Positions 1-7,589 of a stretch of 27,391 bases of DNA are shown here, in pieces. How positions within the stretch are numbered: position 1 is the stretch's first letter; every line of letters starts with the position of its first letter. The translations under genes were made by a program, and so were the position numbers. The notes under the pieces were generated by a model that was not told the DNA's origin, ran no database searches, and was given only the letters and a program-made list of their open reading frames with translations. Source of the DNA: Gallionella sp. (GTDB taxonomy: Bacteria; Pseudomonadota; Gammaproteobacteria; Burkholderiales; Gallionellaceae); contig JALNYK010000036.1 of assembly GCA_023229845.1 (NCBI GenBank), positions 1-27,391 on the forward strand. Reading direction: 5' to 3'.

Positions 1-362
1 CCACGACCAGCAGCGTGAGCGCGCTCATCAAGACCGACGTCAAGACCGGTGAAGGCACCGAAGCCACGGCGGGACGCAACGTGTCCGTGCATTACACCGG
101 CTGGCTGTACGACGAGGCCGCCCCCGAGCACAAGGGCGCGAAGTTCGACAGCTCGCGCGACCGCGGCACACCTTTCGAATTCCCGCTCGGCGCGGGTCAG
201 GTGATCCGGGGCTGGGATGAAGGGGTGCAGGGCATGAAGGTCGGCGGCTCACGCACACTGACCATCCCGCCGGAAATGGGCTACGGCGCACGCGGCGCGG
301 GCGGCGTGATTCCACCGAACGCGACGCTGGTGTTCGACGTGGAACTGTTGGGCGTGCAATAA
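1..362 (+). CDS. FKBP-type peptidyl-prolyl cis-trans isomerase (5' end probably outside window)
   Basis: This encodes a small single-domain FKBP prolyl isomerase, which catalyses cis-trans isomerisation of Xaa-Pro bonds during protein folding. The product shows the family core in order: VHYTGWLYD, the KFDSSRDRG loop, PFEFPLGAGQVIRGWDEGVQGMKVGG and the C-terminal IPPEMGYGARG and IPPNATLVFDVELL strands. The first in-frame start inside the window is a GTG at 15, giving 115 residues. The frame is open to the left edge (codons for T-T-S-S precede the GTG), so the real start may lie a few codons upstream; the feature is therefore drawn from base 1. No signal peptide is seen, so a cytoplasmic location is likely. 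The next gene starts 20 bases after the stop on the same strand. Confidence 0.93.
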   Translation, partial: TTSSVSALIKTDVKTGEGTEATAGRNVSVHYTGWLYDEAAPEHKGAKFDSSRDRGTPFEFPLGAGQVIRGWDEGVQGMKVGGSRTLTIPPEMGYGARGAGGVIPPNATLVFDVELLGVQ

Positions 363-382
363 CGCGCTGTTAGACTAGCCGC

Positions 383-868
383 ATGTTCTATCTCGAACTC
401 TTCTCCGCGCTGGACCGCCATCATGTCGATTACTTGCTGATCGGCGGGCTGGCGGTTTCGCTGCACGGGGTGGAGCGCGCCACGATGGATGTCGACATCA
501 CGGTGGCGATGAACCCGGCCAATCTGGGCGCCTTGATCGAGATGGCGAAGGAGCTGAAGCTCACACCCATGCTTCCGGTTCCGCTGGAATCGTTGAGCGA
601 TATTGAGTTGCTACGCGAGTGGCATGCGCAACGAAATCTGGAAGCCTTCGCATTGCGTACGCCGCAATTGGCGGGGGTGACCATCGATGTGCTGCTGTTT
701 CCGCCGGTCGACTTCGACGGCATGACGGCGCGCGCCGTCGAATACGATGTTGCCGGAACCGCGATCAGGGTCGTTTCCATCGACGACCTGATCGCGCTGA
801 AGCAAGCAGTCGGACGGCCGATAGACCTTTCCGACATCGAGCATCTGCAAAGGATCAAGGCCGCATGA
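383..868 (+). CDS. Minimal nucleotidyltransferase-fold protein (MNT/AbiEii-like or DUF6036-like)
   Basis: The 161-residue product has the hallmarks of the polymerase-beta type nucleotidyltransferase fold: a GG motif (G21-G22 in LLIGGLAVSLHG), then D36 and D38 in MDVDIT, and a plausible third acidic residue D102 in TIDVLLF. It ends with a helical region (SIDDLIALKQAVGRPIDLSDIEHLQ) of the kind seen in DUF6036 and AbiEii-like proteins. Members of this fold transfer nucleotides to RNA, protein or small molecules, and many work as halves of toxin-antitoxin pairs; the substrate here is unknown. Its stop codon overlaps the start of the next small gene (ATGA at 865-868), so the two are probably translated together. 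Function as a toxin or antitoxin is inference from the pairing only. Confidence 0.8.
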   Translation: MFYLELFSALDRHHVDYLLIGGLAVSLHGVERATMDVDITVAMNPANLGALIEMAKELKLTPMLPVPLESLSDIELLREWHAQRNLEAFALRTPQLAGVTIDVLLFPPVDFDGMTARAVEYDVAGTAIRVVSIDDLIALKQAVGRPIDLSDIEHLQRIKAA

Positions 869-1035
869 AGCAACCCTTCGATCCCGGCGACCGCACTTAC
901 CACGTGAGCGACGAACGCCTGCGCGCGTTCAGGGCGCTCACGCCGGAGCAGCGGTTGCGCTGGGTAGAAGAACTGGCGAATTTCCTGCGCCTTGCCAAGT
1001 TCAGCAAGAAGAAAACCGGCAACAACCAAGCATGA
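865..1035 (+). CDS. Small hypothetical protein (56 aa) coupled to the nucleotidyltransferase
   Basis: This is a 56-residue reading frame beginning at the ATG of the ATGA overlap with the nucleotidyltransferase gene and ending in a second ATGA overlap (1032-1035) with the following membrane protein gene. The product starts MKQPFDPGDRTYHVSDERLR and continues with an amphipathic, charged helix (LTPEQRLRWVEELANFLRLA) and a lysine-rich tail. I do not recognise a named family. Size, charge and tight coupling fit a small partner protein of the upstream nucleotidyltransferase. The overlaps on both sides argue that it is a true gene and not a chance frame. Confidence 0.72.
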   Translation: MKQPFDPGDRTYHVSDERLRAFRALTPEQRLRWVEELANFLRLAKFSKKKTGNNQA

Positions 1036-1385
1036 ACCTGATCTCGAACCCGTTGCTGATCACGGCGCTGATGCTGGCCGTGTCCAACCTGTTCATGACG
1101 TTCGCTTGGTACGGCCACCTGAAGAATCTCGCGACGTCGCCGTGGTATGTGGCGGCGCTGATCAGCTGGGGCATCGCGCTGTTCGAGTACCTGCTGCAGG
1201 TACCGGCGAACCGCATCGGTTATACCCAGCTCGATCTGGGTCAGTTGAAGATATTGCAGGAAGTCATCACGCTGACGATCTTCGTGCCGTTCGCGGTGCT
1301 GTACATGAATCAGCCGCTGAAGATGGACTATCTGTACGCAGGGCTGTGCCTGATGGGCGCGGTGTATTTTATTTTCAGGACGTAG
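1032..1385 (+). CDS. DMT-family integral membrane protein (DUF486)
   Basis: The 117-residue product is almost entirely hydrophobic, with four predicted membrane segments (about residues 6-24, 36-55, 70-92 and 97-115). The features WYGHLKN, the ISWGIALFEYLLQVPANRIGY stretch and the closing YFIFRT match the DUF486 group of the drug/metabolite transporter superfamily, which are small four-helix proteins of unknown substrate that probably work as dimers. The start codon overlaps the stop of the 56-residue gene (ATGA), making it the last gene of a three-gene coupled set. It is followed by a palindromic repeat pair. The link between a DUF486 protein and the upstream nucleotidyltransferase is positional only. 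Confidence 0.88.
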   Translation: MNLISNPLLITALMLAVSNLFMTFAWYGHLKNLATSPWYVAALISWGIALFEYLLQVPANRIGYTQLDLGQLKILQEVITLTIFVPFAVLYMNQPLKMDYLYAGLCLMGAVYFIFRT

Positions 1386-1392
1386 CCTATCT

Positions 1393-1502
1393 GTCATTCC
1401 GGCGCAGGCCGGAATCCCGCGCAGTTATTTTACGTGCAGTTGGTTTTGTTCCGCTTCGCGGAGTTTGTTTGATTACTGGATTCCGGCCTGCGCCGGAATG
1501 AC
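1393..1502. repeat. REPIN-like inverted pair of REP palindromes
   Basis: Two 25-base arms (1393-1417 and 1478-1502) are perfect reverse complements of each other. Each arm is itself a palindrome: ATTCCGGC and GCCGGAAT flank a four-base GCAG/CTGC core. The 60-base spacer carries a smaller hairpin (CCGC-TTC-GCGG). Two inverted REP units a short distance apart are the definition of a REPIN, normally mobilised by a RAYT transposase encoded elsewhere. The element lies between two same-strand genes, with its right edge 11 bases before the mpl start. It could also attenuate read-through or stabilise the upstream message. Confidence 0.85.
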
Positions 1503-1513
1503 GAACGGAATTA

Positions 1514-2857
1514 ATGATGAGCCAAGCTAAACACATCCACATCCTCGGCATCTGCGGCACCTTCATGGGCGGCATCGCGGCGATCGCGAAGCAATCGGGC
1601 TACCGCGTCACCGGCTGCGACGCCAACGTCTATCCGCCTATGAGCACGCAGCTCGAAGCGCAGGGCATCGAGCTGATCGAGGGCTTCGGTCCGGAGCAGA
1701 TCGCGCTGAAGCCGGACATGTTCGTGATCGGCAACGTGGTGTCGCGCGGCAATCCGCTGATGGAAGAGATCCTGAACCGCGGCCTGCCCTACGTCTCCGG
1801 CCCGCAGTGGCTGGCCGACACCTTGCTGCGCGACAAATGGGTGCTGGGCGTGGCGGGCACGCACGGCAAGACGACGACCACGTCCATGCTCGCGTGGATA
1901 CTGGAATATGCGGGACTGAATCCCGGCTTCCTGATCGGCGGCGTGCCGCAGAACTTCGGCGTGTCGGCGCGCATCACCGAGATGCCGTTCTTCGTGATCG
2001 AGGCGGACGAATACGACACCGCGTTCTTCGACAAGCGCTCCAAGTTCGTTCATTACCGCCCGCGCACCGCGATTCTGAACAACCTCGAATTCGACCACGC
2101 CGACATCTTCCCCGATCTCGCCGCGATCGAGACGCAGTTCCACCATCTGGTGCGCACCGTGCCCGGCACCGGGCTCGTGGTGTGCAACGGCCGCGAGGAA
2201 TCGCTGCAGCGGGTGATCGGGCGCGGTTGCTGGTCGCCGGTCGAGAAGTTCGGCTGCAATCCGGGCTGGAGCATAGACGACAACGACCTGGTGACGCTGG
2301 ACGGCGAACCTCTGGGCACGCTGCGCTGGGAGCTGATGGGCGAGCACAACCGGATGAATGCGCTGGCCGCCCTGGCTGCCGCGCGCCATGTCGGCGTGCC
2401 GGTCGCGCAGGGTCTGCAGGCATTGAGCGAATTCAGGAACGTGAAGCGCCGCATGGAAGTGCGCGGCGAGGTCAACGGCATCACCGTGTACGACGACTTC
2501 GCGCATCACCCGACCGCAATCGACACGACGGTCGCCGGACTGCGCCGCAAGGCCGGTTCTGCACGCATCCTCGCGGTGCTGGAGCCGCGCTCGAACACGA
2601 TGAAGTTGGGCGTGATGAAGGACGCGCTGCCGGGCAGCCTGAAAGATGCCGACCTGGTGTTCTGCTATGCCGGCAACCTGGGCTGGGATGCGCGCGACGC
2701 GCTGGCCCCTCTGGGCGACAAGGCGGTGGTGAAGGACGACCTGAACGAACTCATCGAGGCCATCGCCGCGGCGGCAAAGTCCGGCGACCAAGTGCTGGTG
2801 ATGAGCAACGGCGGGTTTGGCGGCATACACGAGAAGCTACTGAAACGGCTGGCATAA
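1514..2857 (+). CDS. mpl: UDP-N-acetylmuramate:L-alanyl-gamma-D-glutamyl-meso-diaminopimelate ligase
   Basis: Mpl is a Mur-ligase family enzyme of murein recycling; it joins the salvaged tripeptide L-Ala-gamma-D-Glu-meso-Dap to UDP-MurNAc using ATP. The 447-residue product begins with the Rossmann-like HIHILGICGTFMGG, has the ATP-binding loop GTHGKTTTT at residues 115-123, the central EADEYDTAFFDKRSKF block, LNNLEFDHADIF, the GEHNRMNALAA region and the C-terminal YDDFAHHPTAI and LEPRSNTMKLG motifs, all typical of Mpl and distinguishing it from MurC. Two ATGs lie in tandem (1514 and 1517); the weak Shine-Dalgarno GGA at 1507-1509 is better spaced for 1517, so the protein may be one residue shorter. 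It converges on ntrC across a palindromic element. Confidence 0.96.
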   Translation: MMSQAKHIHILGICGTFMGGIAAIAKQSGYRVTGCDANVYPPMSTQLEAQGIELIEGFGPEQIALKPDMFVIGNVVSRGNPLMEEILNRGLPYVSGPQWLADTLLRDKWVLGVAGTHGKTTTTSMLAWILEYAGLNPGFLIGGVPQNFGVSARITEMPFFVIEADEYDTAFFDKRSKFVHYRPRTAILNNLEFDHADIFPDLAAIETQFHHLVRTVPGTGLVVCNGREESLQRVIGRGCWSPVEKFGCNPGWSIDDNDLVTLDGEPLGTLRWELMGEHNRMNALAALAAARHVGVPVAQGLQALSEFRNVKRRMEVRGEVNGITVYDDFAHHPTAIDTTVAGLRRKAGSARILAVLEPRSNTMKLGVMKDALPGSLKDADLVFCYAGNLGWDARDALAPLGDKAVVKDDLNELIEAIAAAAKSGDQVLVMSNGGFGGIHEKLLKRLA

Positions 2858-2865
2858 CCGGCAGG

Positions 2866-2907
2866 ACGGGCACGGCACGCCGTGCCCCTACGCGAGAATC
2901 CCCTACG
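2866..2907. repeat. CGTAGGG palindromic element, copy A (between mpl and ntrC)
   Basis: A 9-base-pair stem (GGGCACGGC at 2868-2876 and GCCGTGCCC at 2879-2887) is followed by CTACG, a short spacer and CCCTACGG. The outer CCCTACG contains the ntrC stop codon (CTA on this strand, TAG for ntrC, 2903-2905). The same building blocks recur at 9321-9413 and 13028-13053. Lying between convergent genes, the hairpin could act as a two-way transcription terminator, although no clear T-tract follows it. Confidence 0.75.
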
Positions 2908-4300
2908 GCTCCTGATCTTCCAGTCCCAACTCCTGTATCTTGCGTGTCAGCGTGTTGCGGCCAATGCCGAGCAAGGTCGCGGCTTCGATGCGGCGTCCCC
3001 CGGTGTGGTGCAGCGCCTGCAGAATCAGCGTGCGCTCGAACTGCGCGGTGAGCGTGTCCATGATGCGCTCGTCGCCGCGCTGCAACGCCTGTGTCGCCTG
3101 CAGCGCCAGCGCCGCAGTCCAGTCGCCGCTGCCGACAGCTATGCCGCTTTCTCCGCGCCATTCAGGCGGCAGGTCGGCGATCTCGACCACCTGCGACGGC
3201 GTCATCACCGTCAGCCAGTGGCACAGGTTCTCCAGCTGGCGCACGTTGCCCGGAAATTCCTGCGCGGCGAGGAAACGCAATGCTTCTTCGCTCAGCCGCT
3301 TCTGCTCCACGCCCAGTTCGCGCGCGCTCTTCTGCAGAAAATATTTCGCCAGCAGCGGTATGTCTTCGCGGCGTTCGCGCAGCGGCGGCAGGCGCAGACG
3401 GATCACGTTCAAGCGGTGGAACAGGTCTTCGCGGAACATACCCTGCTTGACCCTGTCTTCGAGGTCCTGATGGGTCGCGGTGATGATGCGCACGTTGGCC
3501 TTGATCGGCTGGTGTCCGCCGACGCGGTAGAAGTTTCCGTCCGACAGCACGCGCAGCAACCGCGTCTGCAGGTCGGACGGCATGTCGCCGATTTCGTCGA
3601 GGAACAGCGTGCCGCCCTCGGCCTGCTCGAAACGCCCATGGCGCGTCGTCGCCGCGCCGGTGAACGCGCCGCGCTCGTGGCCGAACAGTTCGGATTCCAG
3701 CAGGTCCTTCGGGATAGCGGCGGTGTTGATCGCGATGAACGGCTTGTCGCGGCGCGGGCCGTGGCGGTGCAGCGCGTGCGCAACCAGTTCCTTGCCGGTG
3801 CCGGATTCGCCATTGATCAGCACGGTCGCATGCGACTGCGACAGTCTGCCGATTGCGCGGAATACCTCCTGCATCGCCGGTGCCTGACCGAGGATCTCCG
3901 CGGCAACCTCGACCTGTTCGGCATCGCTCGACTTGCGCTTGCTCTGTTCAAGCGCGCGCCGGATCAGTTCGATCGCATGATTGATGTCGAACGGCTTGGG
4001 CAGGTATTCGAACGCGCCGCCCTGAAACGCTGAGACCGCGCTCTCCAGATCGGAATACGCGGTCATGATGATCACCGGTATATCCGGATGACGCTGGTGC
4101 AGCTGCTGCAGGAAATCGAGCCCGGAACTGCCCGGCATGCGAATGTCGCTGACCACCACCTGCGGCTTGTCGCCGTTCAACGCGCGCAGCGCGTCGTCTG
4201 CCGAGGCAAAACTCTTGAACTCGATCTCTTCGCGCGCCAGCGACTTCTCCAGCACCCAGCGTATCGAGCGGTCGTCGTCTATGATCCAAACGGGTTTCAT
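2903..4300 (-). CDS. ntrC: Nitrogen regulation response regulator NtrC
   Basis: NtrC is the sigma-54 activator of the nitrogen stress response. The product (465 residues from the chosen start) has an N-terminal receiver domain with the acidic triad near residues 7-9, the phospho-acceptor aspartate in VVVSDIRMPG (about D52) and the conserved TAY and KPF segments. The central AAA+ domain has the Walker A motif GESGTGKE, the sigma-54 contact loop GAFTGA and Walker B LFLDEIGD. A Fis-type helix-turn-helix (AATLLGIGRNTLTRKIQEL) ends the protein. I chose the ATG at 4298-4300 because AGGTGA lies six bases upstream; an ATG at 4304-4306 and a GTG at 4307-4309 are alternatives. It follows ntrB by nine bases, and its TAG stop lies inside a palindromic repeat. 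Confidence 0.97.
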   Translation of the reverse strand: MKPVWIIDDDRSIRWVLEKSLAREEIEFKSFASADDALRALNGDKPQVVVSDIRMPGSSGLDFLQQLHQRHPDIPVIIMTAYSDLESAVSAFQGGAFEYLPKPFDINHAIELIRRALEQSKRKSSDAEQVEVAAEILGQAPAMQEVFRAIGRLSQSHATVLINGESGTGKELVAHALHRHGPRRDKPFIAINTAAIPKDLLESELFGHERGAFTGAATTRHGRFEQAEGGTLFLDEIGDMPSDLQTRLLRVLSDGNFYRVGGHQPIKANVRIITATHQDLEDRVKQGMFREDLFHRLNVIRLRLPPLRERREDIPLLAKYFLQKSARELGVEQKRLSEEALRFLAAQEFPGNVRQLENLCHWLTVMTPSQVVEIADLPPEWRGESGIAVGSGDWTAALALQATQALQRGDERIMDTLTAQFERTLILQALHHTGGRRIEAATLLGIGRNTLTRKIQELGLEDQEP

Positions 4301-4309
4301 TGTCATCAC

Positions 4310-5350
4310 CTAAGGTAGGGGGAGCATCACCGTGAAACAGGTGCGTCCGGGTTCGCTGTCGAATTCGATCGTGCCGCCATGCTGGCTGACGAAGTCCTGC
4401 GCCAGCGTCAGGCCGAGGCCATGACCGTCGGCGCGACCGGAAACCAGCGGGTAGAAAATCTTGTCCTGCAATTCGGGCGGGATGCCGGGACCGTTGTCGA
4501 CGATCTGCACCATCACCGCGAGGCGGTGGCGGCGCTTGACCAACGTCACCTGGCGCGCGATGCGGGTGCGCAGCACGATCTGCCCGTGGCCGTGCATCGC
4601 CTGCGCCGCGTTGCGCACGATGTTGAGCATCGTCTGGATCAACTGTTCCTTGTCGCCGACTAGCGCGGGCAAGCTGATGTCGTAATCGCGCCTGATCTTC
4701 AGTCCCTCCGGCATCTCGGCCAGCACGACGCTACGCACGCGTTCCAACACCTCGTGGATGTTCAGTGCGCTGTAATGCGAGGCATTCTGCGGCGCGAGCA
4801 GTTTCTCCATCAGCGAGCGCAGCCGGTCCGCTTCTTGCACGATGACCTGCGTGTACTCGCGTAGCGCCGGACGATCCAGCTCCTGTTCGAGCAGTTGTGC
4901 CGCACCTCGTATGCCGCCGAGCGGATTCTTGATCTCGTGCGCGAGGTTGCGCAACAGCAGGCGGTTAGCCTGGGTCTGGTCCAGCATCTGCTCTTCGCGC
5001 GCCAGCTTCAACGGCCGGTCCATGGGATGGAATTCCAGCAGCAGATAGTGCCGGTCGAACTGCACCGGCGTCACCGCACAGCGCAGATGCAGCTTGCCGC
5101 GCGTGGGCGTGCCCAGCGTCAGGTCGTACTCGATGTAGCTGGCGTGGTTGCGCACCGCCTGCTGCATCGCACTGGACAGTTGCTCGGTATCGGTGAACGC
5201 CTGCTGCATCGGATGTCCGAGCAAATTTTTGCCGCTCGCATCGAACAGGTGCTCCGCCGCAGGATTGAGATAGGCGATGCGCGACTCGCCGTCCAGCAGG
5301 ATGACTGCCGTGGCGAGATGTTCGAGCGAGAGATGAGCAATAGAGGGCAT
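4310..5350 (-). CDS. ntrB: Nitrogen regulation sensor histidine kinase NtrB
   Basis: NtrB is the soluble kinase/phosphatase that phosphorylates NtrC according to PII status. The 346-residue product carries an N-terminal PAS domain (about residues 5-75: ATAVILLDGESRIAYLNPAAEHLF), the phospho-acceptor H138 in NLAHEIKNPLGG, the N-box NIVRNAAQAM, the G1-box DNGPGIP and the G2 stretch GHGLGLTLAQ. There are no membrane segments. The start at 5350 (MPSIAHLSLEHLA) is favoured by GGAAAG a few bases upstream; the frame stays open to 5374. ntrB lies directly upstream of ntrC, and 35 bases downstream of a DUF4124 gene on the same strand. Confidence 0.96.
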   Translation of the reverse strand: MPSIAHLSLEHLATAVILLDGESRIAYLNPAAEHLFDASGKNLLGHPMQQAFTDTEQLSSAMQQAVRNHASYIEYDLTLGTPTRGKLHLRCAVTPVQFDRHYLLLEFHPMDRPLKLAREEQMLDQTQANRLLLRNLAHEIKNPLGGIRGAAQLLEQELDRPALREYTQVIVQEADRLRSLMEKLLAPQNASHYSALNIHEVLERVRSVVLAEMPEGLKIRRDYDISLPALVGDKEQLIQTMLNIVRNAAQAMHGHGQIVLRTRIARQVTLVKRRHRLAVMVQIVDNGPGIPPELQDKIFYPLVSGRADGHGLGLTLAQDFVSQHGGTIEFDSEPGRTCFTVMLPLP

Positions 5351-5385
5351 ATCTTTCCGGTAAGCAGAAAACATGCCAATGAAAG

Positions 5386-5877
5386 TTACTTGATCTTGGA
5401 CAACTCGGTCTTAAGCGCCGCAACGTTATTCTGGTGCAGTTCAACCTGGTCGCTCAGTGTCTTGATCTTTTCGTCATACTTGCCGACATTGCGATAGGTC
5501 TTGCCGTCCTTGCCCTTGAACACTTCCGGATTGGCCTCGCCTGCCTTCAGGTTCTGTTTGGCCTCCACGAGCAGACTCTCTTCTGCGGCCAACTCCTCTT
5601 CCAGTATCTTGCGCCGCGTATCGTCGCGCCCGCGTTGTGTTGCACCATCTACCCTAGGGAAATCGCGGGGCGAGCTGGACTCGGAACGCTGGCGCGATGG
5701 AGGTGCCGATGAAGAGGAAGACGCAGAAGAGGACGGCTCCAGAATGATGCGCTTGCCGCCCTTTATCGGCGTGCTGGAATAAGTGACATGGCCATCCGCA
5801 TCGACAGACTTGTATATCTCGGCCTGTGCCAACGGAGGGCAGACACATAACGCAAGCAGCAAGTATCGAAATTTCAT
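5386..5877 (-). CDS. DUF4124-domain periplasmic protein with coiled-coil tail
   Basis: The 163-residue product starts with a Sec signal peptide (MKFRYLLLALCVCPPLAQA, cleavage likely after AQA) followed at once by a DUF4124 domain (EIYKSVDADGHVTYSSTPIKGG). A serine-rich linker (about residues 52-75) leads into a charged, probably coiled-coil region (about residues 85-163). The frame extends upstream to 5994, but the signal peptide and AGGA before the ATG at 5877 decide the start. DUF4124 has no established biochemical role. The gene sits between glnA, which has its own terminator, and ntrBC, so it may be cotranscribed with ntrBC. A second gene of the same type lies at 10883-11491. Confidence 0.87.
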   Translation of the reverse strand: MKFRYLLLALCVCPPLAQAEIYKSVDADGHVTYSSTPIKGGKRIILEPSSSASSSSSAPPSRQRSESSSPRDFPRVDGATQRGRDDTRRKILEEELAAEESLLVEAKQNLKAGEANPEVFKGKDGKTYRNVGKYDEKIKTLSDQVELHQNNVAALKTELSKIK

Positions 5878-5954
5878 TGTTCGGTTTCCTCGGAGTAACG
5901 CGGCAAGTATAGGACATGCATCCGACACAGACAAACTCCGCGAGTTCGCTTCCA

Positions 5955-5983
5955 AACAAAAACGGGGCGCGAGGCCCCGTTTC
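5955..5983 (-). terminator. Rho-independent terminator of glnA
   Basis: Read on the minus strand, an 8-base-pair stem (AACGGGGC / GCCCCGTT, plus-strand arms 5961-5968 and 5974-5981) with a five-base loop is followed by a T-rich run. It starts about 25 bases after the glnA stop and precedes the DUF4124 gene, so glnA is probably a largely separate transcription unit from ntrBC. Confidence 0.85.
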
Positions 5984-6005
5984 GTTTGTTGCATAGTCAG
6001 CAGGT

Positions 6006-7421
6006 TTAGATGCTGTAGTACATGTCGAACTCGACCGGGTGGGTCGTCATGCGGATCTTATTCACTTCTTCCATCTTCAACTCGATGAAGGCATCGATGA
6101 AGTCGCTGGAGAATACGCCGCCGCGGGTCAGGAACTCGCGATCCTTATCCAGTGCTGCCAGAGCTTCGTCCAGCGATGCGCACACGGTCGGGATCTTTGC
6201 ATCTTCTTCCGGCGGCAGGTCGTACAGGTTCTTGTCAGCCGGATCGCCGGGGTGGATCTTGTTCTGGATGCCGTCCAGGCCGGCCATCATCAGCGCGGTG
6301 AAGCACAGATACGGGTTCGCGGTCGGATCCGGGAAGCGGGTCTCGATACGGCGAGCCTTGTCGCTGGCGACGTGCGGGATGCGGATGGAAGCGGAGCGGT
6401 TCTTCGCCGAGTAAGCCAGCTTGACCGGTGCTTCGTAGTGAGGAACCAGACGCTTGTAGGAGTTGGTGCCCGGGTTGCAGATCGCGTTCAGCGCCTTGGC
6501 GTGCTTGATAATGCCGCCGATGTAGAACAGTGCGGTCTCGGACAGGCCTGCATAGCCGTTGCCTGCGAAGGTGTTCTTGCCGTCCTTCCAGATCGACTGG
6601 TGCACGTGCATGCCGGAACCGTTGTCGCCAACGATGGGCTTGGGCATGAAGGTCGCGGTCTTGCCGTACTGGTGTGCAACGTTATGCACAACGTACTTCA
6701 GCGCCTGAGTCTGGTCGGCGCGCTTCACCAGCGTGTTGAACTTCGTGCCGATTTCGCACTGGCCGGCAGTCGCGACTTCGTGGTGATGCACTTCGACTTC
6801 GATGCCGATATCTTCCAGCGCCAGACACATTGCGGCACGGATGTCGTTCAGGCTGTCGACCGGAGGAACCGGGAAATAGCCGCCCTTGACCATCGGACGG
6901 TGGCCGGTGTTGCCGCCTTCGAACTTCTCGCCGGTGGCCCATGCGGCCTCTTCGGAGTTGATCTTCAGCGAGCAGCCGGACATGTCGACATGCCAGTTCA
7001 CGGAATCGAAAATGAAGAATTCCGGCTCGGGGCCGAAGAAGGCGGTGTCGCCCAGACCGGTGGACTTCAGGTAAGCCTCGGCGCGCTTCGCGATGGAGCG
7101 CGGGTCGCGGTCGTAACCCTTGCCATCGGACGGCTCGACTACATCGCAGGTGATAACCAGCGTGTTCTCGTCCATGAACGGATCGAGGTAAGCCGTGGTC
7201 GGGTCCGGCATCAACAGCATGTCGGAAGCCTGGATGCCCTTCCAGCCGGCGATCGAGGAACCGTCGAAGGCGTGGCCTTCTTCGAACTTGTCCAGACCCA
7301 CGTACTTGGCAGGCACGCCTACGTGCTGCTCTTTACCGCGGGTATCGGTGAAACGGAAATCCACAAACTTGACGTCGTGGTCCTTAATCATCTTCAACAC
7401 ATCATTTGCCGTCATCGACAT
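6006..7421 (-). CDS. glnA: Type I glutamine synthetase
   Basis: Glutamine synthetase condenses glutamate and ammonia with ATP hydrolysis and is the main entry point of ammonium assimilation. The 471-residue product matches the GSI-beta subunit length and shows the latch DFRFTDTRGKEQH, the metal and substrate signatures FFGPEPEFFIFD, VEVHHHEVATAGQCEIG, NGSGMHVHQS, NPGTNSYKRLVPHYEAP and NRSASIRIP. The adenylylation tyrosine is Y400 in KNLYDLPPEE, so control by GlnE is expected. The ATG at 7419-7421 is chosen because GGAGAGAGTT lies just upstream; a second in-frame ATG (MTANDV) is at 7415. A sigma-54 promoter and an NtrC-type site lie upstream, and a terminator follows. The gene is on the same strand as ntrB and ntrC. 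Confidence 0.98.
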   Translation of the reverse strand: MSMTANDVLKMIKDHDVKFVDFRFTDTRGKEQHVGVPAKYVGLDKFEEGHAFDGSSIAGWKGIQASDMLLMPDPTTAYLDPFMDENTLVITCDVVEPSDGKGYDRDPRSIAKRAEAYLKSTGLGDTAFFGPEPEFFIFDSVNWHVDMSGCSLKINSEEAAWATGEKFEGGNTGHRPMVKGGYFPVPPVDSLNDIRAAMCLALEDIGIEVEVHHHEVATAGQCEIGTKFNTLVKRADQTQALKYVVHNVAHQYGKTATFMPKPIVGDNGSGMHVHQSIWKDGKNTFAGNGYAGLSETALFYIGGIIKHAKALNAICNPGTNSYKRLVPHYEAPVKLAYSAKNRSASIRIPHVASDKARRIETRFPDPTANPYLCFTALMMAGLDGIQNKIHPGDPADKNLYDLPPEEDAKIPTVCASLDEALAALDKDREFLTRGGVFSSDFIDAFIELKMEEVNKIRMTTHPVEFDMYYSI

Positions 7422-7478
7422 AACTCTCTCCAAGGATCAAAAAAACTGCGAACAAACTTATGAAACCCGAAATTCCGG

Positions 7479-7495
7479 ATGCAGAAAACGTGCCA
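7479..7495 (-). promoter_or_regulatory. Sigma-54 (RpoN) promoter of glnA
   Basis: On the minus strand the sequence TGGCACGTTTTCTGCAT matches the -24/-12 consensus TGGCAC-N5-TTGCA with one mismatch in the -12 box, and has the required GG-N10-GC spacing. Transcription should start near 7468, leaving an approximately 47-base leader before the glnA ATG. It sits where an NtrC-activated glnA promoter is expected. Confidence 0.85.
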
Positions 7496-7521
7496 ACCTT
7501 ATCCGCATAGCTAGGCGGCAT

Positions 7522-7548
7522 TGTGCCATAAGCCCGCAACGTGGCACA
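7522..7548. promoter_or_regulatory. Inverted repeat upstream of glnA promoter (unassigned)
   Basis: Perfect 7-base arms TGTGCCA and TGGCACA are separated by 13 bases. The repeat lies between the sigma-54 promoter and the NtrC-type site. The arm spacing does not fit the NtrC core, so the binding protein, if any, is unknown. Confidence 0.35.
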
Positions 7549-7589
7549 GAAAATATTTGCACCAAAATCGGGCGCATCGCACACACTTT

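Noticed and set aside
1511..2830. A 439-codon open frame antisense to mpl
   Set aside because: It mirrors the high-GC third positions of mpl and its translation is rich in Arg, His, Ala and Gln with no recognisable motif; mpl itself is unmistakable.
6039..7463. A 474-codon open frame antisense to glnA
   Set aside because: It covers glnA almost exactly in the opposite strand, lacks a plausible ribosome binding site, and shows no family features.
7514..7532. A second sigma-54 promoter starting TGGCACAATGCC on the minus strand
   Set aside because: The -24 element fits but the -12 position lacks the GC at the required 10-base spacing.
7559..7577. A second NtrC site (TGCACC...GGCGCA) upstream of glnA
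   Set aside because: The half-sites are separated by the wrong distance for the GCAC-N7-GTGC core and one arm has a mismatch.
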